The notes under the pieces were generated by a model that saw nothing but the letters and a program-made list of their open reading frames with translations, ran no database searches and was not told the origin of the DNA. A stretch of 64,000 bases of DNA from UKL13-2 sp043744255. Its GTDB lineage: Bacteria; Pseudomonadota; Gammaproteobacteria; Burkholderiales; Usitatibacteraceae. Shown in pieces: positions 35,380 through 44,509 of the stretch (its first letter is position 1; every line of letters starts with the position of its first letter). Location: NCBI GenBank assembly GCA_043744255.1, contig JAYTVA010000117.1, positions 74,859-138,858 on the forward strand. The letters are read 5' to 3'. A program made the position numbers and the translations under genes.

Positions 35380-35774
35380 GGCGCGAGCCGCCAAGCGACC
35401 ACAAACAGCAGCGCGCTTGCCGCACAGGCAGCAGCAAGACCAGTACGAACGATGGTCGGTGCCGTGACGCGTTGCGCGCCCACGCGGATCGGCGGCAGCG
35501 TACGCGGCATGATGTTGAACCAGGTCCACGCGTGATAGATGAACGCCATCAGCAGGACGACGTGGATAGCAATCGCGAGCGGGCTCATCAGCCATGTCAC
35601 CCATTGCTCCCAAGCCGCCCGGCCAGCGGCCAGTTTGACCAGGCTGACCAAAAGAATGATGGCGTACGCGGCGACAAACAGCGCGGTGCCTTCGTGGATC
35701 ATGTACTCAACAAAATAGGGATTTCGGCGCCACCATCCCGCCATCGGCCGAACGTAGGGTCGGCGCGCGCTCAT
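35376..35774 (-). CDS. frdC: fumarate reductase membrane anchor subunit C
   Basis: Inner-membrane protein of 132 residues with three helices. The N-terminus RRPYVRPMAGWWRRNPYFVEYM is the FrdC signature (RKPYVRPM...WW in the family), and YHAWTWFNIMPRTLP contains the conserved His/Trp stretch. It starts inside the last codon of frdB (ATGA overlap) and ends inside the start of frdD. Confidence 0.95.
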   Translation of the reverse strand: MSARRPYVRPMAGWWRRNPYFVEYMIHEGTALFVAAYAIILLVSLVKLAAGRAAWEQWVTWLMSPLAIAIHVVLLMAFIYHAWTWFNIMPRTLPPIRVGAQRVTAPTIVRTGLAAACAASALLFVVAWRLAP

Positions 35775-36538
35775 TTGGACACCGCCTTCGAGCCACCTTT
35801 TGGTGCAACAAAGCGCAGGAAATAATCCATCGCGCTGTCGGTCTTGTTGATATTGACCGCGTTGGCTGGATCGACTTTTTTCGGACAGACTTCGGAGCAA
35901 TAGCCGACCGCCGTGCAGTTGAACACGCCCGCTTCAGCATGCACCAGCGGCATGCGCTGATCCCGGCCCGCATCGCGCGAATCGAGGTTGTAGCGATGCA
36001 CTAGCGCCATCGCGCCGGGTCCGATAAATTTTGAATTGAGGCCGTATTGCGGGCAGGCGGCGTAGCACAGCAGGCAGTTGATGCAGGAACTGAATTGTTC
36101 GAAGGCATCGAGTTGTGCGGGCGTTTGCAGGTGTTCACCATCGCTGAGGGCGCGGGGTTGATCGGCGATGATGTAGGGCTTGATGCTTTCCAGTTTGCGG
36201 ATGAAATCGTCCATCACAATCACTAGGTCGCGCTCGATCGGAAAATGCGCCAGTGCCTCAATGCGTATCGTGCCGGGAAAATATTCGCGGAGAAACGTTT
36301 TGCAGGCGAGCTTGGGGACGCCGTCGATCATCATCCCGCAGCTCCCGCAGATCGCCATCCGGCACGACCAGCGAAATGACAGTGTCCCATCCAGTTCGTC
36401 CTTGATGACCTGCAGGCCCTGCAAGACCGACATGTCATCGGTGAACGGCACCGCGTAGGTCTGGTGGTAGGGTTGTTCTTCTTCCTCCGGCAGATAGCGC
36501 AGGATTTCCAGCGAAATGATCCGGGATGTCGTATTCAT
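35771..36538 (-). CDS. frdB: fumarate reductase iron-sulfur subunit
   Basis: Protein of 255 residues carrying three iron-sulfur clusters: [2Fe-2S] ligands in CRMAICGSCGMMIDG plus the Cys of PKLAC; [4Fe-4S] in CINCLLCYAACP; and [3Fe-4S] shared with VGYCSEVCPKKVDP. It links FrdA to the membrane anchor. Same polycistron as frdA with overlapping stop and start codons. Confidence 0.96.
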   Translation of the reverse strand: MNTTSRIISLEILRYLPEEEEQPYHQTYAVPFTDDMSVLQGLQVIKDELDGTLSFRWSCRMAICGSCGMMIDGVPKLACKTFLREYFPGTIRIEALAHFPIERDLVIVMDDFIRKLESIKPYIIADQPRALSDGEHLQTPAQLDAFEQFSSCINCLLCYAACPQYGLNSKFIGPGAMALVHRYNLDSRDAGRDQRMPLVHAEAGVFNCTAVGYCSEVCPKKVDPANAVNINKTDSAMDYFLRFVAPKGGSKAVSK

Positions 36539-38334
36539 GCTGCCGCCTTCCGTTGCGCTGCCGCTTCGATTTTTTCCCCCGCCGCGCCGTACGCACGCAC
36601 GGCCGGCGGCAAATGGGTAATGGTCACCGGCGACAAACTGATCGCCGGAGACTGGCTGCCGGCATAGGTCGCGAGGGTGTGCTTGAGAAAATTGACGTCA
36701 TCGCGTTCGGTGAATCCGTCCACACGTTGATGCGCGCCGCGCGATTCGCGGCGATTCAGTGCCGAGCAGGCCATCGCCTCGGCCACCTCCAGCTGGTACC
36801 CCAACTCAATGGCCAGTAGCCACTCGGTATTGAACACACGGGACTTGTCGGTGACGGCGACGTTTTGGAATCGTTCGCGAAGCTGCACCAGTTTGTCGCA
36901 CGTCGCTTGCATCTCATCGCCGCTACGATAAATCCCGCAACCGCGTTCCATTGATTCCGCCATTTCCCGGCGCAGGGTGGCAAGGTGCTCTGTGCCACTG
37001 GCGTTTTTTACGATGCGGGTAGCGCGCTGCGCGGCGCTATTGGCGAGATTGTGCAACGACGCCGACTCGCTCAGTGCCGTTGGGCGCGCCAAGCGTGCCC
37101 AGCGTGCGGCCTCCTCACCGGCCACCTTGCCGAATACACACAACTCTGCCAGCGAATTAGAGCCCAGCCGGTTGGCACCGTGAATGCCGACGCTGGCACA
37201 TTCACCCACCGCATATAGACCCGCGAGCGACGCCGCACACTTGCCACTAACCTCGATACCACCCATGGTGTAGTGCACCGCAGGCCGCACGGGAATGGGC
37301 GTCTTGGCGGGATCAACGCCGAGAAACTCTTCGGCCAATTCATAAATCTGCGGCAGGCGCTCGCGCAGTTTTTTCTCGCCGAGATGGCGCAGATCGAGAT
37401 GCACGGCCGCGCCCTGCGGCGTGTCAATCGTGCGACCCTTTTGTTGCTCGTGCCAAAACGCTTGGCTGAGCCGGTCGCGCGGACCCAGCTCCATTGCCTT
37501 GTTGCGCGGCGTCGGCTCGGCCGGTCCCAAACCGTAGTCCTGCAAATAACGATAGCCGTCCTTATTGAGCAAGAATCCGCCCTCGCCGCGACAGGCTTCC
37601 GTAAACAACAGGCCAGTGCCGGGCATGCAGGTGGGATGGTATTGAACGAACTCCATGTCGCGCAGCGGCACCCCCTGGCGATAAGCGAGCGCCATGCCGT
37701 CGCCGGTAACGATGCCGCCATTGGTGTTCTCGCGGAACACGCGACCGGCACCGCCAGTGGCAATGATCACCGACCGCGCCTCAATCAGCGTGAATTCGCC
37801 GGACGCGATTTCAATGGCGACCACCCCGCGCACACTGCCATCTTCGGCCAGCAGTTCCACACAAAAATATTCGTCAAAGCGCTTGATCGACGGGTACTTG
37901 ATCGAGGTCTGAAACAGCGTGTGCAACATATGAAAGCCGGTCTTGTCGGCGGCAAACCAAGTGCGCTCGATCTTCATGCCGCCAAAGGCACGCACATTGA
38001 TGTGCCCATCGGGTTTACGGCTCCACGGACAGCCCCAGTGTTCGAGCTGCACCATCTCCTCGGTGCAGTGCGCAACGAAGTAATCGACGACATCCTGCTC
38101 GCACAACCAATCGCCGCCCGCAACCGTGTCGTGAAAATGGTGTTCAAGGCTATCTTCGGCCAGCACCACACCGGCCGAGCCACCCTCGGCCGCGACGGTG
38201 TGACTACGCATCGGATACACCTTCGAGATCAGCGCCACCGTCAACGTCGGATCGGCCTCGGCTACCGCGATGGCCGCGCGCAGTCCCGCCCCACCTGCGC
38301 CGATGATTGCTACGTCCGCTTTGAAGAATTCCAA
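36535..38334 (-). CDS. frdA: fumarate reductase flavoprotein subunit
   Basis: FAD-containing catalytic subunit of 599 residues. DVAIIGAGGAGLRAAIAV (dinucleotide fold), SHTVAAEGGSAG with the flavinylated His, QYHPTCMPGTGLLFTEACRG and RPAVHYTMGGIEV with active-site residues are present; ANRLGSNSLAELCVFG follows. Length and motifs match E. coli FrdA more than Sdh. It begins 81 nt downstream of the MtrB-like gene, so it may be transcribed with the MtrAB-CymA genes. No FNR-like box lies directly in front of it. Confidence 0.96.
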   Translation of the reverse strand: MEFFKADVAIIGAGGAGLRAAIAVAEADPTLTVALISKVYPMRSHTVAAEGGSAGVVLAEDSLEHHFHDTVAGGDWLCEQDVVDYFVAHCTEEMVQLEHWGCPWSRKPDGHINVRAFGGMKIERTWFAADKTGFHMLHTLFQTSIKYPSIKRFDEYFCVELLAEDGSVRGVVAIEIASGEFTLIEARSVIIATGGAGRVFRENTNGGIVTGDGMALAYRQGVPLRDMEFVQYHPTCMPGTGLLFTEACRGEGGFLLNKDGYRYLQDYGLGPAEPTPRNKAMELGPRDRLSQAFWHEQQKGRTIDTPQGAAVHLDLRHLGEKKLRERLPQIYELAEEFLGVDPAKTPIPVRPAVHYTMGGIEVSGKCAASLAGLYAVGECASVGIHGANRLGSNSLAELCVFGKVAGEEAARWARLARPTALSESASLHNLANSAAQRATRIVKNASGTEHLATLRREMAESMERGCGIYRSGDEMQATCDKLVQLRERFQNVAVTDKSRVFNTEWLLAIELGYQLEVAEAMACSALNRRESRGAHQRVDGFTERDDVNFLKHTLATYAGSQSPAISLSPVTITHLPPAVRAYGAAGEKIEAAAQRKAAA

Positions 38335-38415
38335 ATTAGCCTCTCAGTCCCGCACTGCTTATGCGCGCTGCGCGTGTAGGGGCGCGGGCGCGGTATGGTC
38401 ACGCCGCGAGGGACA

Positions 38416-40860
38416 TTAGCGGAATTTGTAAACGTAGGTCACCCCGACAAACGTCACGTTCTGATCCACCAATTGTTTGACCGTGGTGTTATCCGCGTAG
38501 ACAAATGGTGTCGAGTCGGTGCCCCACACCCAGTCCTGATATTTGGTCTTTTGATAGGCCACGTCCAGCTTGATGTCGCTTCGTTTGTCGAGCGCATACA
38601 GGCCGAAGACGCTGATCAGCGATTTGCGGAAGACCACGTCTGGCAATCCGACCGCTGCCTGCGCCAAATTGGTCGCACTGGGTTGCGTGACAGTCAACCC
38701 CGTGAGCCGGTCGCCGGTGGTGCCGGTATTGGCAGCGACGCCGTACCTATTGATGTCATTGATGTAGGTGTAATTAAAACCCACCTGCAACTTGGGAGAC
38801 GCTTGCCCAAGCAGTGACACACCATAGGCGTCGCTGCGGTTGTTCAAGTCCGCGATGTAGCCGGTGCTGTGGTTGATGTGCGTGGTTTGTGTCCCCTGCG
38901 AGGCGTAGCCGGTGAGTCGCCATTTCTCCGAAAGCGCGTAGGTCACGTCAACGCCGTAGAACGACACACCGCTCTCTCGCCAGCCCTTGCCGCCTGCCAC
39001 CGGATCAATCGGCATCACGTTTTTGTCCTTGCCGTCCTCCGCGAATAGCTGCACACTGAGGGGTTCCAGCGGCGCCCAGTCAAGCGAAATCTTCCACTTG
39101 TCGCGCTCAATATCGGCCATCGACAACGGGAACGGCGTGTTGGCACTCAACTGCAAAATCGTCGCGGCCGACAGCACCTGTCCGTAACACTCGCGACCAC
39201 CGCAGTAGGTGTTGATGAGAAAGGTGTTGGCGGGGGTATTGGCGGTGGGCTGCCCTGGATTGAGCGTACTCAGATTAGTCCAGTCCGAGCCGGTGCGTTT
39301 GCTGCTGGAATAGCCGATGCTGCCGTTCAGGGTCTCGGACAGGCTGCGTCTAAGATCAATTCGGTAGCCGGTCTCGGTCGTTTTTTCACGCAACGGGCCG
39401 AGGCCGGCCAGCGCTTCTTCGACGCGCGATTCCGGCACGAGTCGTTCCACCATTTTGTAATCCGCGCCGACCGTCACACGATAATTTTCGGGCAACCGGT
39501 AGGACGCCTCCAGCTTGCCCAAGAGATTGGTGTCGGAAATGTGGTTATTGTTCCAGACCGCACCCGGCACGCCGATCTGGTTCAGGTTGGTATAGCTGAC
39601 CGGGTTGGTCGCGGGGAAAACCGGCTTGGCTTCGACGTTATAAAGCGCGTTGGGAGTTTTGTCTTCCTTGCGCGCATAACTAACGTTGGCGAGCAATGAA
39701 AGGTCACGCATCGGTCTGGCAGTCAAACCAAATTGTGAGGCGATGGTATCTATCCGACCACCGAGGTTGTCGGCTCCCGGCGCACTGCCGCTTAAACCCA
39801 TCGCCGCGTAATCCTTGTTTTGCGTGCCGCGCGTATAGGCATATTTGAAGGTCGCCCGCGTTGACGGCGTAAAGGCGTAATTGCCGATCAGCGAGAATTG
39901 ATGAGACTCGTTATCCGGTTGCAACGCCATGGGCAGTTGCAAAACGTTTTGCAGACTGGTGCCGCCGCCCGCGATGATGTTGTTACCGACGGCGGGGTAT
40001 AGCGCTGCGACCAGCGTGCCGTTACCGCCATACAAACTATTCGGCACGACCGGACTGATGTTGCCATGGGAATTGCTATACAACGATCCGTAGTAGGCCG
40101 CCGTCAAGTTGAGTTTCTCGTCGTGGAAATTTAACTTCGCGTCGAACTGTTTGATGTTTGAATCGATCGGCTCCGGGATCAGCAGGATCGCATTCTTCAG
40201 GAAGTTGGCTTGGTTGAGCGCGACCGTCGTTGATGAGCCACAGACATATGCTGCACAGTCATAGCCGCGACCCCACAGGCGCGTGCCGGTCTTGTCTTCG
40301 CTCTTGATACTGGCCTCGAATTTCAGGCCGGGTGACAGCCATTTCTCCACGGTGGCGGCGACGCCCTTGCGCTGCAACTTGAAATCGTAATCGGTGCCCG
40401 TCCCCGCGACCGCAATGGGTTTGATGATCGGCCGGGTGGTGCCCACATCACTCATGCCGGTATTGACGGTAAAGGGGCTGCGGCGGGTGATCTCGTTGTA
40501 CTCGCCAAAAATTTTCCAGTCGCCCTGCCGTTGCACACCGCCACGAAATTCGCGGCTATCGAGACCGAGGTTGCGTCCCTGCAACGTGGTCCAAGTGCCG
40601 GTGGCATTGTCGCGCGTGAGGTAGTCCAAGTCGAACAGCAAATAGTTACGCTCTTGCCGCATGCCGTTGAACATGCCGAACTGCGCGCGGCCCTTGCTGT
40701 CGCCGCTAACGCCGGCCGCACCAATCGTTACCGAGCTTTCGGGCGTCATGAGCTCGTTCACTTCTGCCGGTTGCTGGGCGTGAGCCTGACCGATGGCGGC
40801 AAGCACCGCCACAGCGAGGATGGCAGGGGTGATGCGGACATTTTGGGTGATCGTTTTCAT
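38416..40860 (-). CDS. MtrB/PioB-family outer-membrane beta-barrel porin
   Basis: Outer-membrane protein of 814 residues with a signal peptide (MKTITQNVRITPAILAVAVL, cleavage after AHA). The mature region consists of many amphipathic beta strands with aromatic girdles and short turns (for example GMRQERNYLLFDLDYLTRD, QGDWKIFGEYNEITRRSPF). It ends in VTYVYKFR, a C-terminal aromatic signal for BamA. Family members sheath a decaheme cytochrome and move electrons through the outer membrane. The N-terminal CxxC seen in Shewanella MtrB is absent. The start at 40860 is 16 nt after mtrA's stop. Confidence 0.9.
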   Translation of the reverse strand: MKTITQNVRITPAILAVAVLAAIGQAHAQQPAEVNELMTPESSVTIGAAGVSGDSKGRAQFGMFNGMRQERNYLLFDLDYLTRDNATGTWTTLQGRNLGLDSREFRGGVQRQGDWKIFGEYNEITRRSPFTVNTGMSDVGTTRPIIKPIAVAGTGTDYDFKLQRKGVAATVEKWLSPGLKFEASIKSEDKTGTRLWGRGYDCAAYVCGSSTTVALNQANFLKNAILLIPEPIDSNIKQFDAKLNFHDEKLNLTAAYYGSLYSNSHGNISPVVPNSLYGGNGTLVAALYPAVGNNIIAGGGTSLQNVLQLPMALQPDNESHQFSLIGNYAFTPSTRATFKYAYTRGTQNKDYAAMGLSGSAPGADNLGGRIDTIASQFGLTARPMRDLSLLANVSYARKEDKTPNALYNVEAKPVFPATNPVSYTNLNQIGVPGAVWNNNHISDTNLLGKLEASYRLPENYRVTVGADYKMVERLVPESRVEEALAGLGPLREKTTETGYRIDLRRSLSETLNGSIGYSSSKRTGSDWTNLSTLNPGQPTANTPANTFLINTYCGGRECYGQVLSAATILQLSANTPFPLSMADIERDKWKISLDWAPLEPLSVQLFAEDGKDKNVMPIDPVAGGKGWRESGVSFYGVDVTYALSEKWRLTGYASQGTQTTHINHSTGYIADLNNRSDAYGVSLLGQASPKLQVGFNYTYINDINRYGVAANTGTTGDRLTGLTVTQPSATNLAQAAVGLPDVVFRKSLISVFGLYALDKRSDIKLDVAYQKTKYQDWVWGTDSTPFVYADNTTVKQLVDQNVTFVGVTYVYKFR

Positions 40861-40876
40861 CTTGGGTTCCCCTGTC

Positions 40877-41884
40877 TCAGCGCAACATGAATTGCGGCGT
40901 TGGGTTGGTTGCACTCGGGTTGTTACTGCCATGCACTTCCGTGTGGCAGTTCAGGCACGCGCGCCCCTGCGTCAAGTTGGTTGTGCCCTTGCCCAGACCA
41001 TTGGCATTGGTGGGCGCGTTGCCGGCCACCTGCGCGCCCCGGATCTGCGGGATGAAGCCGCCGTGCGGCGTATGGCACTGATGGCACAGGAACGGTGGGC
41101 GCACTTTCAGCATGTTTTCAGCCACGGTGCCATGCGGGTTATGACAATTCGAACAATCCTCGCTCACCGGCTGATGGTTGTGTACAAACGGGCCGCGCTT
41201 TTCCGCATGGCACTGATAGCAGGTGGTGACGACGCTGTCGCGTTTCATCAGCTTGGGACCCACCGAGCCATGCGCGTTGTGACAGTCCGAACAGGCGACC
41301 TTGCCTTCAAGCACCAGATGATGCGAGGGACGATTGACTTGGGCGCGCTGTTCTTTGTGGCACGCGAAGCAGACTTCAAACTGCGTGGTCTTGCTGAGAA
41401 CTTTATCTTTGGCAACATGCACGCTATGGCAATTGGCGCAACTGACATCGCGGGTCTGATGCGTGCTGCCCGCCCAGTGCGAGCGGTTGGTATCGCTCTT
41501 GTGACAACCGATGCATGACGCGCTCTGCAATTCGGCGGAAGTGCCGCCCTTATTCTTGAAAACAACATCCGGCAGCGGCCGCTCCTTCACGCCTTCTGGT
41601 TTGTTGATGTGTTTGTCGCTCTCACCGTGGCAACTCGTGCAGGTAGGCGTGCGGCCATCAGCGACGGTGCCATGTTTAGTCTTGCCGATGTGCAGGACTT
41701 TCGGCGAATCGCCTTCGTCATGGCACTTGGTACACTTGGCATCGCCGGTCAGCACTAGGTCGTTTTTCGCCGCCAGTGTTCCGGCAGTGTCGGCGGCGTA
41801 GGAGAGCGGCACCGCAAGCAGGAAGAGAATCCATGCGGCAAACGCCTTACGCCAAGCCTGCGATTTTCTGTGCAGTATCTTCAT
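40877..41884 (-). CDS. MtrA/DmsE-family decaheme cytochrome c
   Basis: Periplasmic decaheme cytochrome of 335 residues with a signal peptide (about 1-30, ending LSYA). I count ten CxxCH motifs in order: CTKCH, CTSCH, CIGCH, CANCH, CFACH, CSDCH, CYQCH, CSNCH, CHQCH, CLNCH. Regularly spaced extra His residues (HAHG-like AHGSVGPKL, PHGTVAENM, PHGGFIP) give bis-His ligands. Length, order and the following MtrB-like gene identify MtrA/MtoA/PioA-type wire proteins that insert into the porin. No MtrC/OmcA-type surface cytochrome is nearby. Confidence 0.94.
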   Translation of the reverse strand: MKILHRKSQAWRKAFAAWILFLLAVPLSYAADTAGTLAAKNDLVLTGDAKCTKCHDEGDSPKVLHIGKTKHGTVADGRTPTCTSCHGESDKHINKPEGVKERPLPDVVFKNKGGTSAELQSASCIGCHKSDTNRSHWAGSTHQTRDVSCANCHSVHVAKDKVLSKTTQFEVCFACHKEQRAQVNRPSHHLVLEGKVACSDCHNAHGSVGPKLMKRDSVVTTCYQCHAEKRGPFVHNHQPVSEDCSNCHNPHGTVAENMLKVRPPFLCHQCHTPHGGFIPQIRGAQVAGNAPTNANGLGKGTTNLTQGRACLNCHTEVHGSNNPSATNPTPQFMLR

Positions 41885-41950
41885 GTGCTTTCCTCTGTTG
41901 TAATGCGCCACCTAGGCTGCTTGCGTCGGCTCGCGCGCCGGACTAGTCGC

Positions 41951-41986
41951 CTACTCCACCCACTCCACCTATTCCACCTACTCCAT
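41951..41986. repeat. four tandem 9-mers at the end of cymA-like gene
   Basis: Four copies of a CTACTCCAC-like unit (with two variants) between the cymA-like stop codon and the mtrA start. The last copy contains the stop codon. A likely slippage array; it may vary between strains. Confidence 0.8.
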
Positions 41987-42577
41987 CTTCATCTCCGCCG
42001 GGCCGGGACCATCCGGCTCCTTGTGAGCAATACCGAAATGACAATCGATGCAGGTCTTGCCTTCCGCTTTGCCTTTGGCATGCCGTGCCCGGGCTTTCTC
42101 CGACTGTTTGTCGACGTCCATCTTGTCGGCGTGATGGCAGTTGCGACATTCGAGTGAATCGGTTTCCTTCATGCGCCGCCACACACGTTGCGCCAGCACT
42201 GATCGATGTGCCTCGAATTTTTCTTTGGTGTCGACCACACCGGTAAAGTGGCCCCATAACTCCAGACTCGCGCGCATCTTGCGTTTGATCAGGTCCACCG
42301 GTGGCCGCGGCACGTGACAATCGGAGCAGATCGCGCGCACGCCGGTACGATTGGTGTCATGGATGGTGCCCTTGTATTCGGCGTAGACGTTGTCACGCAT
42401 CTCGTGGCAACCGATGCAGAACGTTTCGGTGTTGGTCCAAGCAAGGCCGGCGGCACCTGCCGTCATGAGAAGACCGGCCGTGATCACCATGCCAAATGCG
42501 GCGACACCTAACATCACAAACGATTTGAGACGGGATGGATATTTTTCTCGGAAGGCGTGCCAGATAGTCTTGAACAT
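41978..42577 (-). CDS. NapC/NirT/CymA-family tetraheme quinol dehydrogenase
   Basis: Membrane-anchored cytochrome of 199 residues with one N-terminal helix (SFVMLGVAAFGMVITAGLLM) and four haem motifs, CIGCH, CSDCH, CRNCH and CIDCH. Spacing and context (ETFCIGCHEMRDNVYAEY, RAICSDCHVP) match the NapC/CymA group. Situated between a small cytochrome c and the MtrA-like gene, it is the expected quinol donor, or acceptor in the oxidative direction, of the MtrAB conduit. It resembles napC at 32.9 kb but is clearly distinct. Confidence 0.94.
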   Translation of the reverse strand: MFKTIWHAFREKYPSRLKSFVMLGVAAFGMVITAGLLMTAGAAGLAWTNTETFCIGCHEMRDNVYAEYKGTIHDTNRTGVRAICSDCHVPRPPVDLIKRKMRASLELWGHFTGVVDTKEKFEAHRSVLAQRVWRRMKETDSLECRNCHHADKMDVDKQSEKARARHAKGKAEGKTCIDCHFGIAHKEPDGPGPAEMKME

Positions 42578-42634
42578 GCGTGGACTCCCATTTTTCTATT
42601 TTTCAAATCCGTTGGCGGGCTGGAACGAGGCGGG

Positions 42635-42994
42635 TCACCGACTGAGAATCCAGCCGATCAGGTTCTTAATTTCGGCGTCACTCTTGGTCTTGGGCGACTC
42701 GTGCGTTTCCTCCTTGCCATCAACCTTGACCTTCGGGTTGCTGGTCAGGTGGGTGAAAAGAGTCTGTTCCGCGTCTGGCTTGCCTTTATATTTCGCCGCC
42801 GTTTCCTTGTACGACGGGCCCTCTTTCTTCTTATCAACGCTGTGACAGGTGGTGCACTTGCTTTTCTTGGCCAGCGCCTCTGCAGCCACATCGTCCGCCG
42901 CTAGGGCAGCAGTGGGAACGATAAACGCCCCCGAGGTGACGATGGCGACTGCGGCAATTCCAAATAGCGCACGGCGAACCAATTTGCTCATCAT
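42635..42994 (-). CDS. small periplasmic cytochrome c, class I
   Basis: Monohaem cytochrome of 119 residues with a signal peptide (about 1-32, ending AALA) and one haem motif CTTCH; TKSDAEIKNLIGWILSR closes the fold. A paralogue of the cytochrome at 6.7 kb. It is the first gene of the leftward operon to cymA-like, mtrA, mtrB and perhaps frdABCD. An FNR-like box lies 72 nt upstream. Confidence 0.93.
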   Translation of the reverse strand: MMSKLVRRALFGIAAVAIVTSGAFIVPTAALAADDVAAEALAKKSKCTTCHSVDKKKEGPSYKETAAKYKGKPDAEQTLFTHLTSNPKVKVDGKEETHESPKTKSDAEIKNLIGWILSR

Positions 42995-43059
42995 TTTTCT
43001 TCTCCTTGTTAGACCCTCAAACTCACACGTTCATTGGATCATTGGTCGCCGTGCGCACT

Positions 43060-43073
43060 TTGACGCCGATCAA
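43060..43073 (-). promoter_or_regulatory. FNR/DNR-like box of cytochrome-CymA-MtrAB operon
   Basis: TTGACGCCGATCAA, the exact reverse complement of the EB_dh operon box at 8512. Its centre is 72 nt upstream of the cytochrome c start. Confidence 0.65.
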
Positions 43074-43238
43074 ACATGCGCGTTCTAGAGCGAGGATAGG
43101 AACGACGATATTTACTCTGGCATCCGCTCTGTTCGATGAAAATCAAACTCGGCAGACAGTTCGCAGGCATCCGCAACAGAGCGTCGGATCAACACGGCGC
43201 AGTGATGGCTCGCCCAGTTCCTACTACCTGACTGGGGT

Positions 43239-44318
43239 TCAATAGCGATTGAATTCGAATCGCGCCTCAGCCGGTTGTGGCGAATCCGGGCGCTGGATCA
43301 TCATGGTAATGAGGTAGCGCCCCTTGGTCGGCAATTCAAAAAAACCTCCATAGCTGATGCCCTGATTGACGGCGATGACCTTGAGCGTTTTGGACTCGCC
43401 CCGCAGAGCTGGATCGTCGACCCGCGCCTCAACCTGCGCGTTGGTGATGGTCGCTTTGCTAGTCCAGTCGCGCAACGACACATTGAGATGGTAGTAGTTG
43501 GCACCGCTGGGCACATCCGCAACTGCACTGGTACCTTGTTTTTTTTGCGCGGAGCGGATCGATTCCGCAGAGGCAATGCCGAAGAATATCTCGGTGTCGC
43601 CGATGACTTTGTGGAAGGGGTCTTGCGGCAGGGAAGGCAACGCAACCGGCGCGACCATTTTTGCGCTGGCGGGATTGAACATGTAGGTAATCGCATTGCG
43701 CATCTCATTGACGGTGATGTCGGCAAGGCCGCCGCGTGCAGGCATCGGCCCATGACCATTGAACGCGGAGCGAACGAGTTCATCCATGCCGCGCTTCAGG
43801 CGTTGCACCCAAGCGTCGCGATCGCCGATCTTTGGTGCACCACTCTCGCCGGTGCTGTGGCATCTGCCGCACTGTGTCTGCACGATGGTCTCGCCAGTGC
43901 GCGCCCTTGGTTCGGAAGGTTTTGCTACTGATGTCGGTTTGCCGACTGGCTCGACCCATTGTCCACCGGATTGATTGACCATATAGGTAATGGCACGGCT
44001 GATCTCAAGGTCGCTGGCATCTGTGCTACCGCCGTGCGCTGGCATCTTGCGAATGCCCGCCAGTGCGGTTTGCGTCAGGCTGGTCAAGCCGCGCGCGCGG
44101 CGTTTTTCCCACGCCTGCTTGTCACCAATCTTGGGAGCCCCATCCTTGCCGGTGGCATGGCATGCACTGCACGTCGCTTGCACGACTTCCTCGCCGCGCC
44201 GTTCGCTTGCCGAGGCCGGAACCGCGATGGCACCGAAGAGCATGGCGCTCGCGAGCAGACGCAACCGCCAATGCCGATGTGACGATTGTCTTGCGTCAGT
44301 TCCTGATGGCGTTTTCAT
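43239..44318 (-). CDS. diheme cytochrome c5-like protein with extra C-terminal domain
   Basis: Periplasmic protein of 359 residues with an N-terminal membrane or signal segment (LRLLASAMLFGAIAVPASAS). Two c5-type haem domains follow: CSACHATGKDGAPKIGD and CGRCHSTGESGAPKIGD, each with MP-type ligands (RKMPAHGG, GPMPARGG). After these comes a ~130-residue beta-rich domain (EIFFGIASAESIRSAQ, NYYHLNVSLRD, NQGISYGGFFELPTKGRYLITMM) reminiscent of FixH/YtkA-like immunoglobulin folds. I do not know the full-length architecture by name. The start at 44318 puts the signal at the N-terminus. An FNR-like box lies 99 nt upstream. Confidence 0.88.
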   Translation of the reverse strand: MKTPSGTDARQSSHRHWRLRLLASAMLFGAIAVPASASERRGEEVVQATCSACHATGKDGAPKIGDKQAWEKRRARGLTSLTQTALAGIRKMPAHGGSTDASDLEISRAITYMVNQSGGQWVEPVGKPTSVAKPSEPRARTGETIVQTQCGRCHSTGESGAPKIGDRDAWVQRLKRGMDELVRSAFNGHGPMPARGGLADITVNEMRNAITYMFNPASAKMVAPVALPSLPQDPFHKVIGDTEIFFGIASAESIRSAQKKQGTSAVADVPSGANYYHLNVSLRDWTSKATITNAQVEARVDDPALRGESKTLKVIAVNQGISYGGFFELPTKGRYLITMMIQRPDSPQPAEARFEFNRY

Positions 44319-44410
44319 AGTATTCCCAGGCGGTAAAGATAGGGATCGGAGCCGGCACGGTGAAGGGCGACATCTATGCGTCACTGTTACCCGCTTCGGT
44401 CAGCACTGAT

Positions 44411-44424
44411 TTGACAGTTATCAA
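44411..44424 (-). promoter_or_regulatory. FNR/DNR-like box of diheme cytochrome gene
   Basis: TTGACAGTTATCAA, one substitution from the FNR palindrome; 99 nt upstream of the leftward diheme cytochrome. Confidence 0.65.
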
Positions 44425-44509
44425 ACGTGCGCCAGAAAAAAGTCAGGCCCGGATTGCTGAATGTGCCCGACTTACGAACCACGAACCGGTTGCGCGCTGA
44501 TGGTCAAGT

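Noticed and set aside
37273..38379. 368-codon open frame on the plus strand
   Set aside because: Antisense to frdA; composition (His, Arg, Ala rich) is that of a mirror frame.
41951..41986. Tandem 9-mers as CRISPR-like array
   Set aside because: Units are contiguous without spacers and far too short; simple tandem repeat.
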